Below are positions 34,534 to 43,843 of a DNA stretch of 64,000 bases, one piece after another. The position numbers were made by a program, and so were the translations under genes. This DNA comes from Vulcanococcus limneticus LL (GTDB taxonomy: Bacteria > Cyanobacteriota > Cyanobacteriia > PCC-6307 > Cyanobiaceae): the NCBI RefSeq assembly GCF_002252705.1, contig NZ_NQLA01000003.1:62001-126000 (forward strand), written 5' to 3'. Position 1 is the stretch's first letter. The number at the start of each line of letters is the position of its first letter. Under the pieces are notes generated by a model. The model was given only the letters and a program-made list of their open reading frames with translations. It ran no database searches and was not told the origin of the DNA.

Positions 34534-34679
34534 GGCGGCCACCACGTGGGCTTTGATTCTCGCTGACGGACGCGGAGCCGTGAAGCGCACCGGGGCTTGT
34601 ACCCCGCAACTGACACCGTTGATACGTGCAACCGGGACGCACCTGAGCATCCTTAGCTGACGCCAGCGGACGCGCCGCC

Positions 34680-35951
34680 TTGACTTGGCTGAACCTCAGC
34701 CCGCTGGAGAGCGTGCTGCGCGGCGGGGCCGTGAGCATCCACTTCCAGCCGATCCTCTGCCTGAAGCAGGGACGCGTGGTGGGCCTGGAGGCCCTGGCCC
34801 GACCTGAGGCCCTGAACATCAGCCAGGCCTTTGCCGAAGCCCGGGCAAGGGGCTGCCAGCTGGAGCTGGATCGACTCTGCCGTCAGCGGGCCCTGGACCT
34901 CTTCGCCGGCCTTGAGCTCCTGGGAACAGGACTCTCCGAGACCAGCCAGCCCGACTGGCGTCCGCTGCTGTTCCTCAACTTTGAGGCCTCCGTCCTCGAT
35001 GCCGGGGTTGGGGGCTCCGGGGCGATTCTTCAGGCCACCCGGGCCGCTGGGCTTGAGCCCAGGGATGTGGTCATCGAGATCAACGAAAGCCGGGTCCATG
35101 ACGACGAGGCCCTGATCCGGATGGTGGAGCAGCACCGCGCCCACGGCTTCCTGATCGCCCTGGATGACCTCGGTGCGGGCGACAGCAAGCTGGCGCGCAT
35201 CGCCCAGCTGCGCCCCCACATCCTCAAGCTGGACCGCAGCCTGATCACGGGCATCGAGCGGGATTTCTTCAAGCAGGAAACCGTCAAGTGCCTGACCAGG
35301 CTGGGCCGCGGCATCGGCGCGCTGGTGCTGGCCGAGGGGGTGGAGACCCTGGAGGAGATGGAGTGCTGCGCCAGCCTCGGCGCCGAGCTGTTCCAGGGCT
35401 ACGTCCTGGGCCGGCCAGCACCGCCGGAACTGCTGGCGATCGGTCGGTCGGCGTCCCTGCTGCAGGGCGTGGCCCAGCGGCTGCGGGAGCATGCCGTGGC
35501 GGGCCTGCGCCAACGGCAGGTCGCCGGCCGGCGGCTGGAGGCCCTGGCCCAGCAGGGCGGCCGCGACCTGATGGCCAGGCCTCCTGAGCAGTTCGATGAC
35601 GTGCTGGCCACCCTGGTCGAGCAGGATTCCGGTGTGGAGGCGGCCTACCTGCTGGACAGCCGGGGGATTCAGGTGGGGGGCACCCAACTGGGCGCCAGCG
35701 GCCGGCAGGTGCCCAACCGCCTGTTCGCCCCCTCGCACCAGGGGGCCGACCACTCCACCAAGGAATACTTCTTCAGCCTGCTGGACACGGGCCTGAAGCG
35801 CTACACCACCGACAGCTACATCAGCATGGCCACAGGCAGGCTGTGCCGCACCATCGCGCTCCTGCTGGAGCACCGCAGCGGCGCCAACTACGTGCTGTGT
35901 CTGGACATCGCCTGTAGCGCAGAAGGCGGCTCCGCTCGGATCAGGCGTTGA
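34680..35951 (+). CDS. EAL-domain cyclic-di-GMP phosphodiesterase with C-terminal sensor domain
   Basis: The 423-residue protein has an N-terminal EAL domain (about 15-260) and a C-terminal PAS/cache-like domain similar to that of Bacillus YkuI. The catalytic set looks complete: Glu37 in GLEALARP, FLNFEAS, the Asn/Glu of VIEINESR, DDLGAGDS, the Lys of ILKLDRSLI, and Glu of VLAEGVET. It should hydrolyse c-di-GMP. The C-terminal part (LVEQDSGVEAAYLLDSRG, STKEYFFSLLDTG) fits a small-molecule-binding sensor. No transmembrane segment, so probably cytoplasmic. TTG start. No GGDEF gene nearby. Confidence 0.88.
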   Translation: MTWLNLSPLESVLRGGAVSIHFQPILCLKQGRVVGLEALARPEALNISQAFAEARARGCQLELDRLCRQRALDLFAGLELLGTGLSETSQPDWRPLLFLNFEASVLDAGVGGSGAILQATRAAGLEPRDVVIEINESRVHDDEALIRMVEQHRAHGFLIALDDLGAGDSKLARIAQLRPHILKLDRSLITGIERDFFKQETVKCLTRLGRGIGALVLAEGVETLEEMECCASLGAELFQGYVLGRPAPPELLAIGRSASLLQGVAQRLREHAVAGLRQRQVAGRRLEALAQQGGRDLMARPPEQFDDVLATLVEQDSGVEAAYLLDSRGIQVGGTQLGASGRQVPNRLFAPSHQGADHSTKEYFFSLLDTGLKRYTTDSYISMATGRLCRTIALLLEHRSGANYVLCLDIACSAEGGSARIRR

Positions 35952-35975
35952 GCCGGAACGCCATCCCATCGCCCT

Positions 35976-37250
35976 TTGCCAGCACCGCCTGCCTGCCAAG
36001 GAGGGCGCCGTTCTCGGACTCGGTGCAGCTCACGACGGCGGCGAGGGCAGGCCAAGCCGGCGCGGAGCTCCCAGCCAGAATGGATCCGAGCACCATCCGC
36101 CGATCGGAGTGAGGAGCTGGGCCGGATCCGGGCGATCGACGATCTGCGCAGCGCCGTGATCATTCTGGTGGTGGCTCACCACGCCGCCCTGGCCTACATC
36201 CCCCACGCCCAGCGCGACCCCCTGGACTACATGCGATCCACGGCGCCGGTGGTGGATCCCCTGCGCTGGTGGCCCCTGGATCTACTGGTGAGCTGGAACG
36301 ACCAGTTCTTCATGGCCCTGTTGTTCCTGCTCTCGGGGCTGTTCGTCATACCGGCGATCCGGCGCAAGGGGATCGGGGGCTTTGTGCGGGAGCGGGTCCA
36401 GCGACTGGGGCTGCCCTTCCTGCTGGCGGCGGGACTGCTCAGCCCCCTTGCCTTCTATCCCTCCTGGCTGCAGGGGCCAAGGCCGCCGGGGCCTGCCTAC
36501 TGGCAGCGCTATTTCGTGCTGGATGGCTGGTCGCCGGGGCCGGCCTGGTTCCTGTGGCTGCTGCTGGCCTACAGCCTGCTGCTAGCCCTGGCCTGCGCCC
36601 TGGCACCTCCGCGCCTGCGCCGCTGGGGCTGGCGGCCCCGCAGCGCCAAGGAGCTCCTGCTCACTTGCCTGTTGGCCAGTGGCCTTGCCAGTGGGGTCAT
36701 GGCCGTGGGGGTGGGGGCCGAGACCTGGTTCACCCTGACGGGCCCCTTCTCGGCGCAGACCTCGCGGCTGCTGCTCTACGGCGCCTGGTTCCTGGTGGGG
36801 GTAGCCCTGGGGGCGGGTGATCTGGAACAGAGCCTGGCGCTGGAGCGGCTACGGCCCTGGCGCCTCTGGGCGCTGCTGGGCCTGCTGGCCTATCTGCTGA
36901 CGCTGGTGCAGCAGGCCCAACCGGCCGGGCTGGCACCCCTGCCGCCCCTGCCACTGCGCCTTGGCCTGGCCCTGAGCAGTGCCGCTGGCGGCACCTTCAC
37001 GATCCTGGCGGCCCTGGGCTGGGCCCGCCACCATCTCGGGGCTCCCAGCCGCCTGGCGGACAGCCTCAGCCGCCACTCCTACGCCATCTTTCTGCTGCAC
37101 TACCCCCTGGTCACCTGGATCCAGTTCGCGCTGCTGGGCTCTCCGCTGCCGGCACCGCTGAAGTTCCTGCTGAGCTTCAGCGGTGCCCTGTCAGGCAGCT
37201 GGCTGCTGGCGATCGCGCTGCGCCGCACCCCTGCCCGCCAGGTGATCTGA
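35976..37250 (+). CDS. Acyltransferase 3 family membrane protein (possible 5' frameshift)
   Basis: The integral-membrane acyltransferase has about ten hydrophobic spans. Family marks are RIRAIDDLRSAVIILVVAHHA (the usual N-terminal R-x-x-x-x-D-x-L-R with HH) and FFMALLFLLSGLFVIPAIRRKG. The family O-acylates sugars or other envelope molecules. The natural N-terminus is puzzling: in frame only a TTG at 35976 is available, giving an Arg-rich, non-conserved lead. The sequence ATG at 36080 in another frame reads MDPSTIRRSE and then hits TGA exactly where the conserved frame resumes. A one-base shift near 36110 would join them. Confidence 0.8.
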   Translation: MPAPPACQGGRRSRTRCSSRRRRGQAKPARSSQPEWIRAPSADRSEELGRIRAIDDLRSAVIILVVAHHAALAYIPHAQRDPLDYMRSTAPVVDPLRWWPLDLLVSWNDQFFMALLFLLSGLFVIPAIRRKGIGGFVRERVQRLGLPFLLAAGLLSPLAFYPSWLQGPRPPGPAYWQRYFVLDGWSPGPAWFLWLLLAYSLLLALACALAPPRLRRWGWRPRSAKELLLTCLLASGLASGVMAVGVGAETWFTLTGPFSAQTSRLLLYGAWFLVGVALGAGDLEQSLALERLRPWRLWALLGLLAYLLTLVQQAQPAGLAPLPPLPLRLGLALSSAAGGTFTILAALGWARHHLGAPSRLADSLSRHSYAIFLLHYPLVTWIQFALLGSPLPAPLKFLLSFSGALSGSWLLAIALRRTPARQVI

Positions 37251-37281
37251 AACCGAGACGGCGGCGCCTCACACCCTGGGC

Positions 37282-38373
37282 TCAGACGTTGAACAGGAAC
37301 TCCATCACGTCGCCCTCTTCCACCACGTACTCCTTGCCCTCAGCCCGCAGCCAGCCCTTGTTGCGGGCCTCCGCCAGCGACCCCGCCTCGATCAGCTGCC
37401 GGTAGCCGACCGTCTGGGCGCGGATGAAACCCCGCTCGAAATCGGTATGAATCACCCCGGCGGCCTGGGGGGCCGTCATGCCGGCCTTGATCGTCCAGGC
37501 GCGGGTTTCCTTTTCGCCGGTGGTGAAGTAAGTGCGCAGGCCCAGCAGGGTGTAGGTGGCGCGGATCAGGCTCTGCAGGCCACCTTCCTCCACGCCCAGG
37601 CCCGCCAGGAATTCGGCCCGATCCTCCTCGGGTAGCTCGATCAGCTCGGCCTCCACCTGGGCCGAGATGCGCACGGTGCCGGCGCCTTCCTGCTCCGCCA
37701 GCCGCTTCACCTCCTCCACGTAGGCGTTGCCGGAGGCCAGATCGTCTTCGCTCACGTTGGTGGCGTAGATGATCGGCTTGGCGGTGAGCAGCCCCAGGGG
37801 CTTGATCAACTGCGCCTCCTCGTCCGTGAGTTCCACGGAGCGGGCGGCGCCCCCCTGTTCCAGCACCGCCTGGATGCGCTCGAGGGCCCCATCTTCCAGC
37901 TGGGCCTCCTTGCTGGTGCGCACCTGCTTCTTGAGGCGCTCGCGCCGCTTCTCCAGCTGGGCCAGATCGGCCAGGCCCAGCTCCAGGTTGATCACCTCGG
38001 CATCACGGGCCGGCCCCACCGAGCCGCTCACGTGGATCACATCGTCGTTCTCGAAGCAGCGCACCACGTGCACGATCGCGTCGACTTCGCGGATGTTGGC
38101 CAGGAACTTGTTGCCCAGACCCTCGCCCTGGCTCGCGCCCTTCACCAGGCCGGCGATGTCCACGAACTCAACCCTGGTGGGGATCAGCTCCTTGGAGCTC
38201 GAGATCGCCGAGAGCTTGGCCAGCCGCTCATCGGGCACCGCCACCACGCCCGAATTGGGTTCGATGGTGCAGAACGGGTAGTTGGCCGCCTCCGCCTGGG
38301 CATTGGCGACGAGGGCGTTGAACAGGGTGGACTTGCCCACATTGGGCAGTCCCACGATTCCGGCTTTGAGCAT
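37282..38373 (-). CDS. ychF: Redox-regulated ATPase YchF (Obg family)
   Basis: This 363-residue universally conserved OBG-type NTPase prefers ATP. Its N-terminus MLKAGIVGLPNVGKSTLFNAL holds the P-loop. G2/G3 features are YPFCTIEPNSG and FVDIAGLVKGASQGEGLGN (the DxxG loop). The altered G4 is YATNVSEDD, as in other YchF proteins. The C-terminal TGS-like part is LRTYFTTGEKETRAWTI with KGWLRAEGKEYVVEEGDVMEFLFNV, which is nearly invariant. It is stress- and ribosome-linked in other bacteria. Start ATG at 38373, divergent from the HlyD gene. Confidence 0.97.
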   Translation of the reverse strand: MLKAGIVGLPNVGKSTLFNALVANAQAEAANYPFCTIEPNSGVVAVPDERLAKLSAISSSKELIPTRVEFVDIAGLVKGASQGEGLGNKFLANIREVDAIVHVVRCFENDDVIHVSGSVGPARDAEVINLELGLADLAQLEKRRERLKKQVRTSKEAQLEDGALERIQAVLEQGGAARSVELTDEEAQLIKPLGLLTAKPIIYATNVSEDDLASGNAYVEEVKRLAEQEGAGTVRISAQVEAELIELPEEDRAEFLAGLGVEEGGLQSLIRATYTLLGLRTYFTTGEKETRAWTIKAGMTAPQAAGVIHTDFERGFIRAQTVGYRQLIEAGSLAEARNKGWLRAEGKEYVVEEGDVMEFLFNV

Positions 38374-38494
38374 CGCCTGAATTTAGGGGGCGCCCGGACG
38401 GAGCCCAGGGGCCGAGTCCAGGCCCGGCAGCCGCCGCGGCCGGAGATCCGCCCCGCCCACCCTTCGCAGCGGGCCGAACCAGCAGAGAGACTGG

Positions 38495-39739
38495 GTGCAG
38501 CGTTGGCCACCTGCCATTTCCCCCGTCAAGCTCCCGAGCGCGCCCCGGGCGGAGGCCACGAGCCCCAGCGCGGACTCATCTTCACCCCAGCGCGCCTCGG
38601 CCCTGGGCGGCAGCCGCCCCACCAGGGCCTGGCTGCGGCGACGCCGCCTCTGGGCTGGTGTGGCCGCGGCCGTGCTGATCCTGGGCGCCGGCAGCCAGCT
38701 GCTGGCCCGGCGCCGCAGCGCCAGCCAGGGCCAGTCCCTGGCCACCTACACCGCAGTCGCCCGCCAGGGAGAACTGCCCGGGGTCGTCACCGCCAGTGGT
38801 GAACTGGGTGCCGTGCGCCGGGTGAACGTGAGCCCAAAGCGCCAGGGGGTGCTGCAGGAGCTCTACGTGGAGGAGGGCGACAGCGTGAAGCAAGGCCAGC
38901 CCCTGGCCCTGATGGACAGCGGCGACCTGCAGGACCGGCTGAGGGAACTACAGGCCCAGCTGGAATCGGCCCAGGCCCAGGCGGCCCGCAGCCGCAGCGA
39001 ACTGCAGCGCAACGAGGCCCTGTTCCGCCAGAACGCCATCAGCCAGAACGACTACAACCGCATCCGCAGCGTCTACCTGGTGGATCAGGCCGCGGTGCAG
39101 GCCGCGCAGCAGCGGCTGGGCCAACGGCGCATTGAGCGCAGCGAGCTGATCGTGCGCGCCCCCTTCAGCGGCGTGATCACCGCCCGCTACGCCGATCCCG
39201 GCGCCTTCGTGACCCCCACCACCTCCGCCAGCGCCTCGGCCGGCGCCACCAGCTCCTCGGTGGTGGAGCTGGCCCAGGGCCTGGAGGCCGTGGCCAAGGT
39301 GCCCGAGAGCGACATCGGCCGGCTCCAACTGGGCCAGGCCGCCAGCGTGCGGGTGGACGCCTTCCCGGATCGCCGCTTCGCCGCCCGGGTGAGGCAGATT
39401 GCGCCGCGGGCCGAGAAGGTCAACAACGTGACCTCCTTCGAGGTGAAGCTGGAGCTGCTCAACCCGCCGCCCGAACTGCGCATCGGAATGACCGCCGACA
39501 TCGACTTCAACACCGGCACCCTGGCGGCCCGCACCCTGGTGCCCACCGTGGCGGTGGTGACCGAGGACGGCAAGCCGGGGGTGCTCCTGGTGGGCAAGGG
39601 CAACCAGCCCACCTTCCAACCCGTGACCCTCGGGGCCAGCAGCGGCCGCGACACCCAGATCCTCAGCGGGCTCAAGCCCGGCACCAAGGTGTTCATCGAT
39701 CTGCCGCCCTGGGCCAAGAAGCAGCGCGACAAGGAGTGA
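38495..39739 (+). CDS. HlyD-family periplasmic adaptor subunit
   Basis: This is the 414-residue membrane-fusion protein of an efflux system. A disordered N-terminus is followed by one transmembrane anchor (AGVAAAVLILGAGSQLLA), then a biotinyl-lipoyl-like half (VLQELYVEEGDSVKQGQPLALMD). An alpha-hairpin coiled coil (about 145-205) returns to the lipoyl half (LIVRAPFSGVITARYADPGAFVTP) and a beta-barrel (LRIGMTADIDFNTGTLAART). It is MacA-like in layout. No ABC or RND partner gene follows; wecB is convergent. GTG start at 38495; the true start may be later. Confidence 0.88.
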   Translation: MQRWPPAISPVKLPSAPRAEATSPSADSSSPQRASALGGSRPTRAWLRRRRLWAGVAAAVLILGAGSQLLARRRSASQGQSLATYTAVARQGELPGVVTASGELGAVRRVNVSPKRQGVLQELYVEEGDSVKQGQPLALMDSGDLQDRLRELQAQLESAQAQAARSRSELQRNEALFRQNAISQNDYNRIRSVYLVDQAAVQAAQQRLGQRRIERSELIVRAPFSGVITARYADPGAFVTPTTSASASAGATSSSVVELAQGLEAVAKVPESDIGRLQLGQAASVRVDAFPDRRFAARVRQIAPRAEKVNNVTSFEVKLELLNPPPELRIGMTADIDFNTGTLAARTLVPTVAVVTEDGKPGVLLVGKGNQPTFQPVTLGASSGRDTQILSGLKPGTKVFIDLPPWAKKQRDKE

Positions 39740-39790
39740 AGCGCGCAGGAGTGGAGCGGGGCAGAGCCGGCCCGCGCTGAGCGGCTGGCC

Positions 39791-40918
39791 TCAGCGGCTC
39801 GCGCGGCGTGCTTCTAGGAAGGTGCGGCTGGCCGCCAGAATCCGGCCACTGGCCTGACCGTCGCCAAAGGGGTTGTGGGCGCGGGCCATGGCCTCGTAGG
39901 CCGCGGGGCTCTCCAGCAGCAGGCTGACCTCCCGCAGGATGTCGTCAGCGTCGGTGCCGATCAGCTTGGCGGTGCCGGCCTCCACGGCCTCAGGGCGCTC
40001 GGTTGTGCGCCGCAGCACCAGCACGGGCTTGCCCAGGGCCGGCGCCTCCTCCTGCAGGCCGCCGGAGTCGGTGAGCAGCAGCGTGGCACCCCGCATCGCC
40101 GCCACCAGCCGGTCGTAGTCGAGCGGCTCGGTGAGGAACACCCGTGGGTGATCCCCCAGCAGGGCCTGCAGCGGCTCGCGCACGGTGGGGTTGCGGTGCA
40201 GGGGCAGCAGCAGGGCCGTGTCCGGGAAGCGCTCCAGCAGCGCCAGGAAGCCGCGACCGATGTCGAGCAGCCGCCCGCCCCAGTTCTCGCGCCGGTGCAC
40301 GGTGGCCAGGATCACCCGCTGACGCACGAAATCAAGGCCCGGCAGCTCGAAGGGCGGGGCCTTCTCGGCCATCAGCAGCAGGGCGTCGATCACCGTGTTG
40401 CCGGTGATGATCGTCTCGCCCACCACGCCCGAGGCCGCCAGGTTGCGGGCACTCACGGCGGTGGGGGCGAAGTGGAGCAGCGCCAGCTGGGAGATCAGGC
40501 GCCGGTTGGCCTCCTCGGGGAAGGGATCGAGGAGGTTGTCGGTGCGCAGCCCCGCCTCGACGTGGCCCACCGGGATCTGCTCATAGAAGGCCGCCAGGGC
40601 CGAGGCGAAGGCCGTGGTCGTGTCGCCCTGAACCAGGACCAGATCGGGGCGGTGCTGCTCGAACTCCTGCTTGAGCCCCTGCAGGGCAGCGCAGGTCACG
40701 TGGGTGAGGGTCTGCTTGGGGGCCATCAGGGCCAGGTCGCGGTCGGCCGTCAGGCCGAACAGCTCCATCACCTGGGCCACCATCTCGCGATGCTGGCCGG
40801 TGAGCACCACGCGGGTGTGGACGTCGGCGGCGGCCTGGAAAGCCTGGATCACCGGCGCCAGCTTGATCGCCTCGGGCCGGGTTCCCAGCACGATCGAGAC
40901 GTTGTGGGGGGTGGTCAA
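39791..40918 (-). CDS. wecB: UDP-N-acetylglucosamine 2-epimerase (non-hydrolysing)
   Basis: The 375-residue enzyme interconverts UDP-GlcNAc and UDP-ManNAc for surface polysaccharide synthesis. Family marks are VSIVLGTRPEAIKLAPVIQAF, VLTGQHREMVAQVMELFG, LVLVQGDTTTAFASALAAFY, VGHVEAGLRT, FPEEANRRLISQLA, TVHRRENWG and LLTDSGGLQEEAPALGKPVLVLR with TERPEAVEAGT. Length is standard. It is monocistronic here. A second ManNAc-related enzyme (nanE) lies 22 kb away on the same strand. Confidence 0.96.
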   Translation of the reverse strand: MTTPHNVSIVLGTRPEAIKLAPVIQAFQAAADVHTRVVLTGQHREMVAQVMELFGLTADRDLALMAPKQTLTHVTCAALQGLKQEFEQHRPDLVLVQGDTTTAFASALAAFYEQIPVGHVEAGLRTDNLLDPFPEEANRRLISQLALLHFAPTAVSARNLAASGVVGETIITGNTVIDALLLMAEKAPPFELPGLDFVRQRVILATVHRRENWGGRLLDIGRGFLALLERFPDTALLLPLHRNPTVREPLQALLGDHPRVFLTEPLDYDRLVAAMRGATLLLTDSGGLQEEAPALGKPVLVLRRTTERPEAVEAGTAKLIGTDADDILREVSLLLESPAAYEAMARAHNPFGDGQASGRILAASRTFLEARRASR

Positions 40919-41003
40919 GGCGCAGCCGCATCCTGGCGGATCCTAAAGATGCCGCGGCAAACCGGCCCACAGCTCGCGTGTCATCGCCCGCGACACGGCC
41001 GCC

Positions 41004-42296
41004 ATGACGCAGGACATGACAAGCAGGCCGTTTGCCGTAAAGCTGATGGCACCCCTGGGCTCTCCGAGGATGACGGACTCGGTCTTTCCTCTCTCCCTGT
41101 TTCCGCCGACCCCAGCGGCGCCACCCCCAGGAAGCCCCGTACCGGCCCCTGAGGCGGCCCTGGGCATCCCGGCCATGGCGACCCCCATCGCCGAGGTGCG
41201 GCCGGCGGGGGCGGCGGGGGCCATCGGTGGCGCCATGCCCGGCAGCCTGGAGGCCATCGTGCGGATCGCCTACGACAACAACTTCTCCGACGTACACGTG
41301 GGCGTGGGTGAGGAGCCCCGCTACCGGGCCCGTGGCGACATGCTCAGGACCGGCTGGCCCGTGACCGACCAGGCCACCTTCCACGGCTGGCTGCGGGAGA
41401 TGCTCAGCCCCAGACAGATCGACACCTTCCTCCAGGACAAGGAGTTCGACGGCTCCCACGCCTTCCCGTTCGCGCGGGTACGGATCAACGTGATGGATTC
41501 GCTGCGGGGCCCGGCCCTGGTGCTGCGCCTGATCCCCCAGAAGATCGCCACCCTTGAGGAGCTGCACCTCCCAGCAGTGCTGGCGGATCTGTGTTCACGG
41601 CCCAAGGGCATGATCCTGGTGACCGGCCCCACCGGCTCCGGCAAGAGCACCACGCTGGCCGCGATGATCGACTGGATCAACACGAACATGGCCCGCCACA
41701 TCCTCACGATCGAGGATCCGGTTGAATTCGTGCATGAGAGTCGCCAGTCGCTGATTCGCCACCGGGAGGTGGGCCAGCACACCAAGCTGTTCCACAACGC
41801 CCTGCGGGCGGCCCTGCGGGAAGACCCGGACGTGATCCTGATCGGTGAAATCCGTGACCAGGAGACGCTGGCTACCGCCCTGGAGGCATCCCAGACCGGT
41901 CACCTGGTGTTCGGCACCCTGCACACCAACTCGGCCGTGCGCACGGTGGAGCGGGTGTTGGGCATGTTCCCGCCGGAGGAGCAGGATCCCGTGCGGCGCG
42001 CCCTCTCGGAATCACTGCTGGCGGTGATCGCCCAGGGCCTGCTCAAGACCAGCGATGGCAAGCGCTGTGCCTACCACGACATCCTGATCAACACCGACGC
42101 CTGCCGCGATTACATCCAGCGCGGTGAACTCGATGAGATCGAGACGATCATGCAGCGCAGCGCCTTCGATGGCATGCAGACCAGCAATCAGGCCCTGCTG
42201 AAGCTAGTGCAGAACGGCAAGGTGAGCGAGGACGACGCCCTGGCCCAGAGCCTCAAGCCCAACGAACTGGCCCAGTTTTTCCGGGGTAAAACATGA
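41004..42296 (+). CDS. pilT: PilT/VirB11-family secretion or pilus ATPase
   Basis: This 430-residue hexameric motor ATPase is of the PilT type (type IV pilus retraction). Walker A GPTGSGKSTT is near residue 208, the Asp box LTIEDPVEFVHES, Walker B REDPDVILIGEIRDQETL, and the His box TGHLVFGTLHTNSAV. The AIRNLIRE-like tail of true PilT is not obvious; the C-terminus is KVSEDDALAQSLKPNELAQFFRG. The first ~85 residues are Pro/Ala-rich and unlike ordinary PilT; the conserved domain begins around LEAIVRIAYDNNFSDVHV. No other pilus genes are adjacent. Confidence 0.88.
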   Translation: MTQDMTSRPFAVKLMAPLGSPRMTDSVFPLSLFPPTPAAPPPGSPVPAPEAALGIPAMATPIAEVRPAGAAGAIGGAMPGSLEAIVRIAYDNNFSDVHVGVGEEPRYRARGDMLRTGWPVTDQATFHGWLREMLSPRQIDTFLQDKEFDGSHAFPFARVRINVMDSLRGPALVLRLIPQKIATLEELHLPAVLADLCSRPKGMILVTGPTGSGKSTTLAAMIDWINTNMARHILTIEDPVEFVHESRQSLIRHREVGQHTKLFHNALRAALREDPDVILIGEIRDQETLATALEASQTGHLVFGTLHTNSAVRTVERVLGMFPPEEQDPVRRALSESLLAVIAQGLLKTSDGKRCAYHDILINTDACRDYIQRGELDEIETIMQRSAFDGMQTSNQALLKLVQNGKVSEDDALAQSLKPNELAQFFRGKT

Positions 42297-42363
42297 GGAA
42301 TTGGCGGGGCCCGTCGAGCCGGTGAGCTGGTCGCACCCGCTTGGCCCGATGGGCCGGTCGGGT

Positions 42364-42612
42364 TCAGTGGGCGCCGCCGATATCGCCGATCAGACGCACC
42401 ACCAGCAGGCAGCCCAGGCCGACCGAGAGGCCCAGCATGGCCATGCGGCCGTTCCAGATCTCGGCCTGAGGCGTGAAGCCCCGCTTCCACTGGTTGATCT
42501 CCTCGCGGCCCACCTCGATCAACACCACCTCAGGACCGGCCAGCTCCGATGCGGCCACGTCAAGGGCCGCGCTCGGGCTGGACTCAGATCCGGGGGTGGG
42601 GGCGGAGGCCAT
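42364..42612 (-). CDS. hli: High-light-inducible protein (chlorophyll a/b-binding-like)
   Basis: The 82-residue single-helix Hlip is a thylakoid photoprotection protein that binds chlorophyll and carotenoid. The signature is GFTPQAEIWNGRMAMLGLSV: Glu, Asn and Arg of ExxNGRxAMxG are the chlorophyll ligands, followed by GLGCLLVVRLIGDI. The N-terminal ~45 residues form a soluble acidic extension. It lies 37 nt downstream of tsaD on the same strand, an arrangement common in picocyanobacteria. Confidence 0.93.
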   Translation of the reverse strand: MASAPTPGSESSPSAALDVAASELAGPEVVLIEVGREEINQWKRGFTPQAEIWNGRMAMLGLSVGLGCLLVVRLIGDIGGAH

Positions 42613-42649
42613 GGCGGCAGCCGTTGGATAGGGTCTCAGCCTAGAAGCA

Positions 42650-43732
42650 TTAGAAGGGCGCCTGCGTGTCGTAGAGCCGCATCGCCTCCTCCAGGGCCAG
42701 CCGCGGCGCCACCGCCAGGCGAATGGCGCTGCGGGCGCCCTGCCGCAGGCGCTGCTCAGCCGCCACGCCGATCATGGCGGCGTTGTCGGTGCAATAGGCC
42801 AGCGGGGCCACGCGCCACTCCAACCCCAGCTCGCGGCAGCGCTGCTCCATGCCTGAGCGCAGGCGGCGGTTGGCGGCCACACCGCCCACCATCACCAGGG
42901 TGCCCAGGCCCTGGTCCCGGGCGCAGCGGGTGGTGCGCTGCACCAGCACGTCGGCCACCACCTGCTCGAAGCTGGCCGCCACATCGGCCAGGGGGAAGGG
43001 GGCGCTGCCACCGGGCCCGCCGCCGGCCTGCTCCTCGGCCCGGAGCTGGGTCACCAGGCGCAGCACCGCCGTCTTGAGGCCGCTGAAGCTGAAGTCGTAG
43101 GGGTGGAAGCCCCCCTTCGGCAGCGACACCCGCCCCTTCGGCAGCGGGAAGCGCCGGGGATCGCCGCCGGCCGCCGCCGCCTGGATCGCCGGGCCGCCCG
43201 GGTAGCCCAACTCCAGCAGCCGGGCCACCTTGTCGAAGGCCTCGCCGGCGGCATCGTCGCGGCTGCGGGCCAGGCGCCCATAGGCGCCTGGCCCATCGAC
43301 GCGGATCATCTCGGTGTGGCCGCCGCTCACCAGCAGCACGAGGTAGGGCCCGGGGGGCAGGGGCTCGCCCAGATGCACCGAGCAGAGGTGCCCCTCCAGG
43401 TGGTGGACCCCGAGGAAGGGCTTGCCGTGCAGCCGCGCCAGGCTGCGGCCCATCACCGAGCCCACCAGGAGTGCCCCCACCAGGCCAGGGGCCGCCGTGG
43501 CCGCGATCGCATCGAGCTCGCCATAGGCCAGCCCGCTCTCGGCCATCACCTGCTCCACCAGGCCCGGCAGGGCCTCCACATGGCGCCGTGAGGCGATCTC
43601 CGGCACCACACCGCCGTAGCGCGCGTGTTCCTCCACCTGGGAGGCCACGGCACTCGCCAACACCCGCTGATCCCGCACCACAGCTGCCGCGGACTCGTCA
43701 CAACTTGTTTCGAGGGCAAGCACCGTGGGCAT
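42650..43732 (-). CDS. tsaD: tRNA N6-adenosine threonylcarbamoyltransferase
   Basis: TsaD transfers threonylcarbamoyl to A37 of ANN-decoding tRNAs, with TsaB, TsaC and TsaE. It has 360 residues. [16 protein letters not shown] is the N-terminal ATPase signature, [20 protein letters not shown] follows, and the metal-binding pair is in [52 protein letters not shown] and [12 protein letters not shown] are all present. It is divergent from psaF; the ~110 nt between starts must hold both promoters. Confidence 0.97.
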   Translation of the reverse strand: MPTVLALETSCDESAAAVVRDQRVLASAVASQVEEHARYGGVVPEIASRRHVEALPGLVEQVMAESGLAYGELDAIAATAAPGLVGALLVGSVMGRSLARLHGKPFLGVHHLEGHLCSVHLGEPLPPGPYLVLLVSGGHTEMIRVDGPGAYGRLARSRDDAAGEAFDKVARLLELGYPGGPAIQAAAAGGDPRRFPLPKGRVSLPKGGFHPYDFSFSGLKTAVLRLVTQLRAEEQAGGGPGGSAPFPLADVAASFEQVVADVLVQRTTRCARDQGLGTLVMVGGVAANRRLRSGMEQRCRELGLEWRVAPLAYCTDNAAMIGVAAEQRLRQGARSAIRLAVAPRLALEEAMRLYDTQAPF

Positions 43733-43843
43733 CGCTTCTGGAGGGCTCCCTTACTGTCCGGACGTGACATCCTGCCGTGCGGCTGACAGGCTGCCTGCAG
43801 GGTTTTTCCAGCACGCCAGCACCGCCCCGAAGCACTGGACCCG

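Noticed and set aside
39791-40918. A sialic-acid or capsule locus formed by wecB and nanE
   Set aside because: The two genes are 22 kb apart with unrelated genes between and no neuB, neuA or transport genes.
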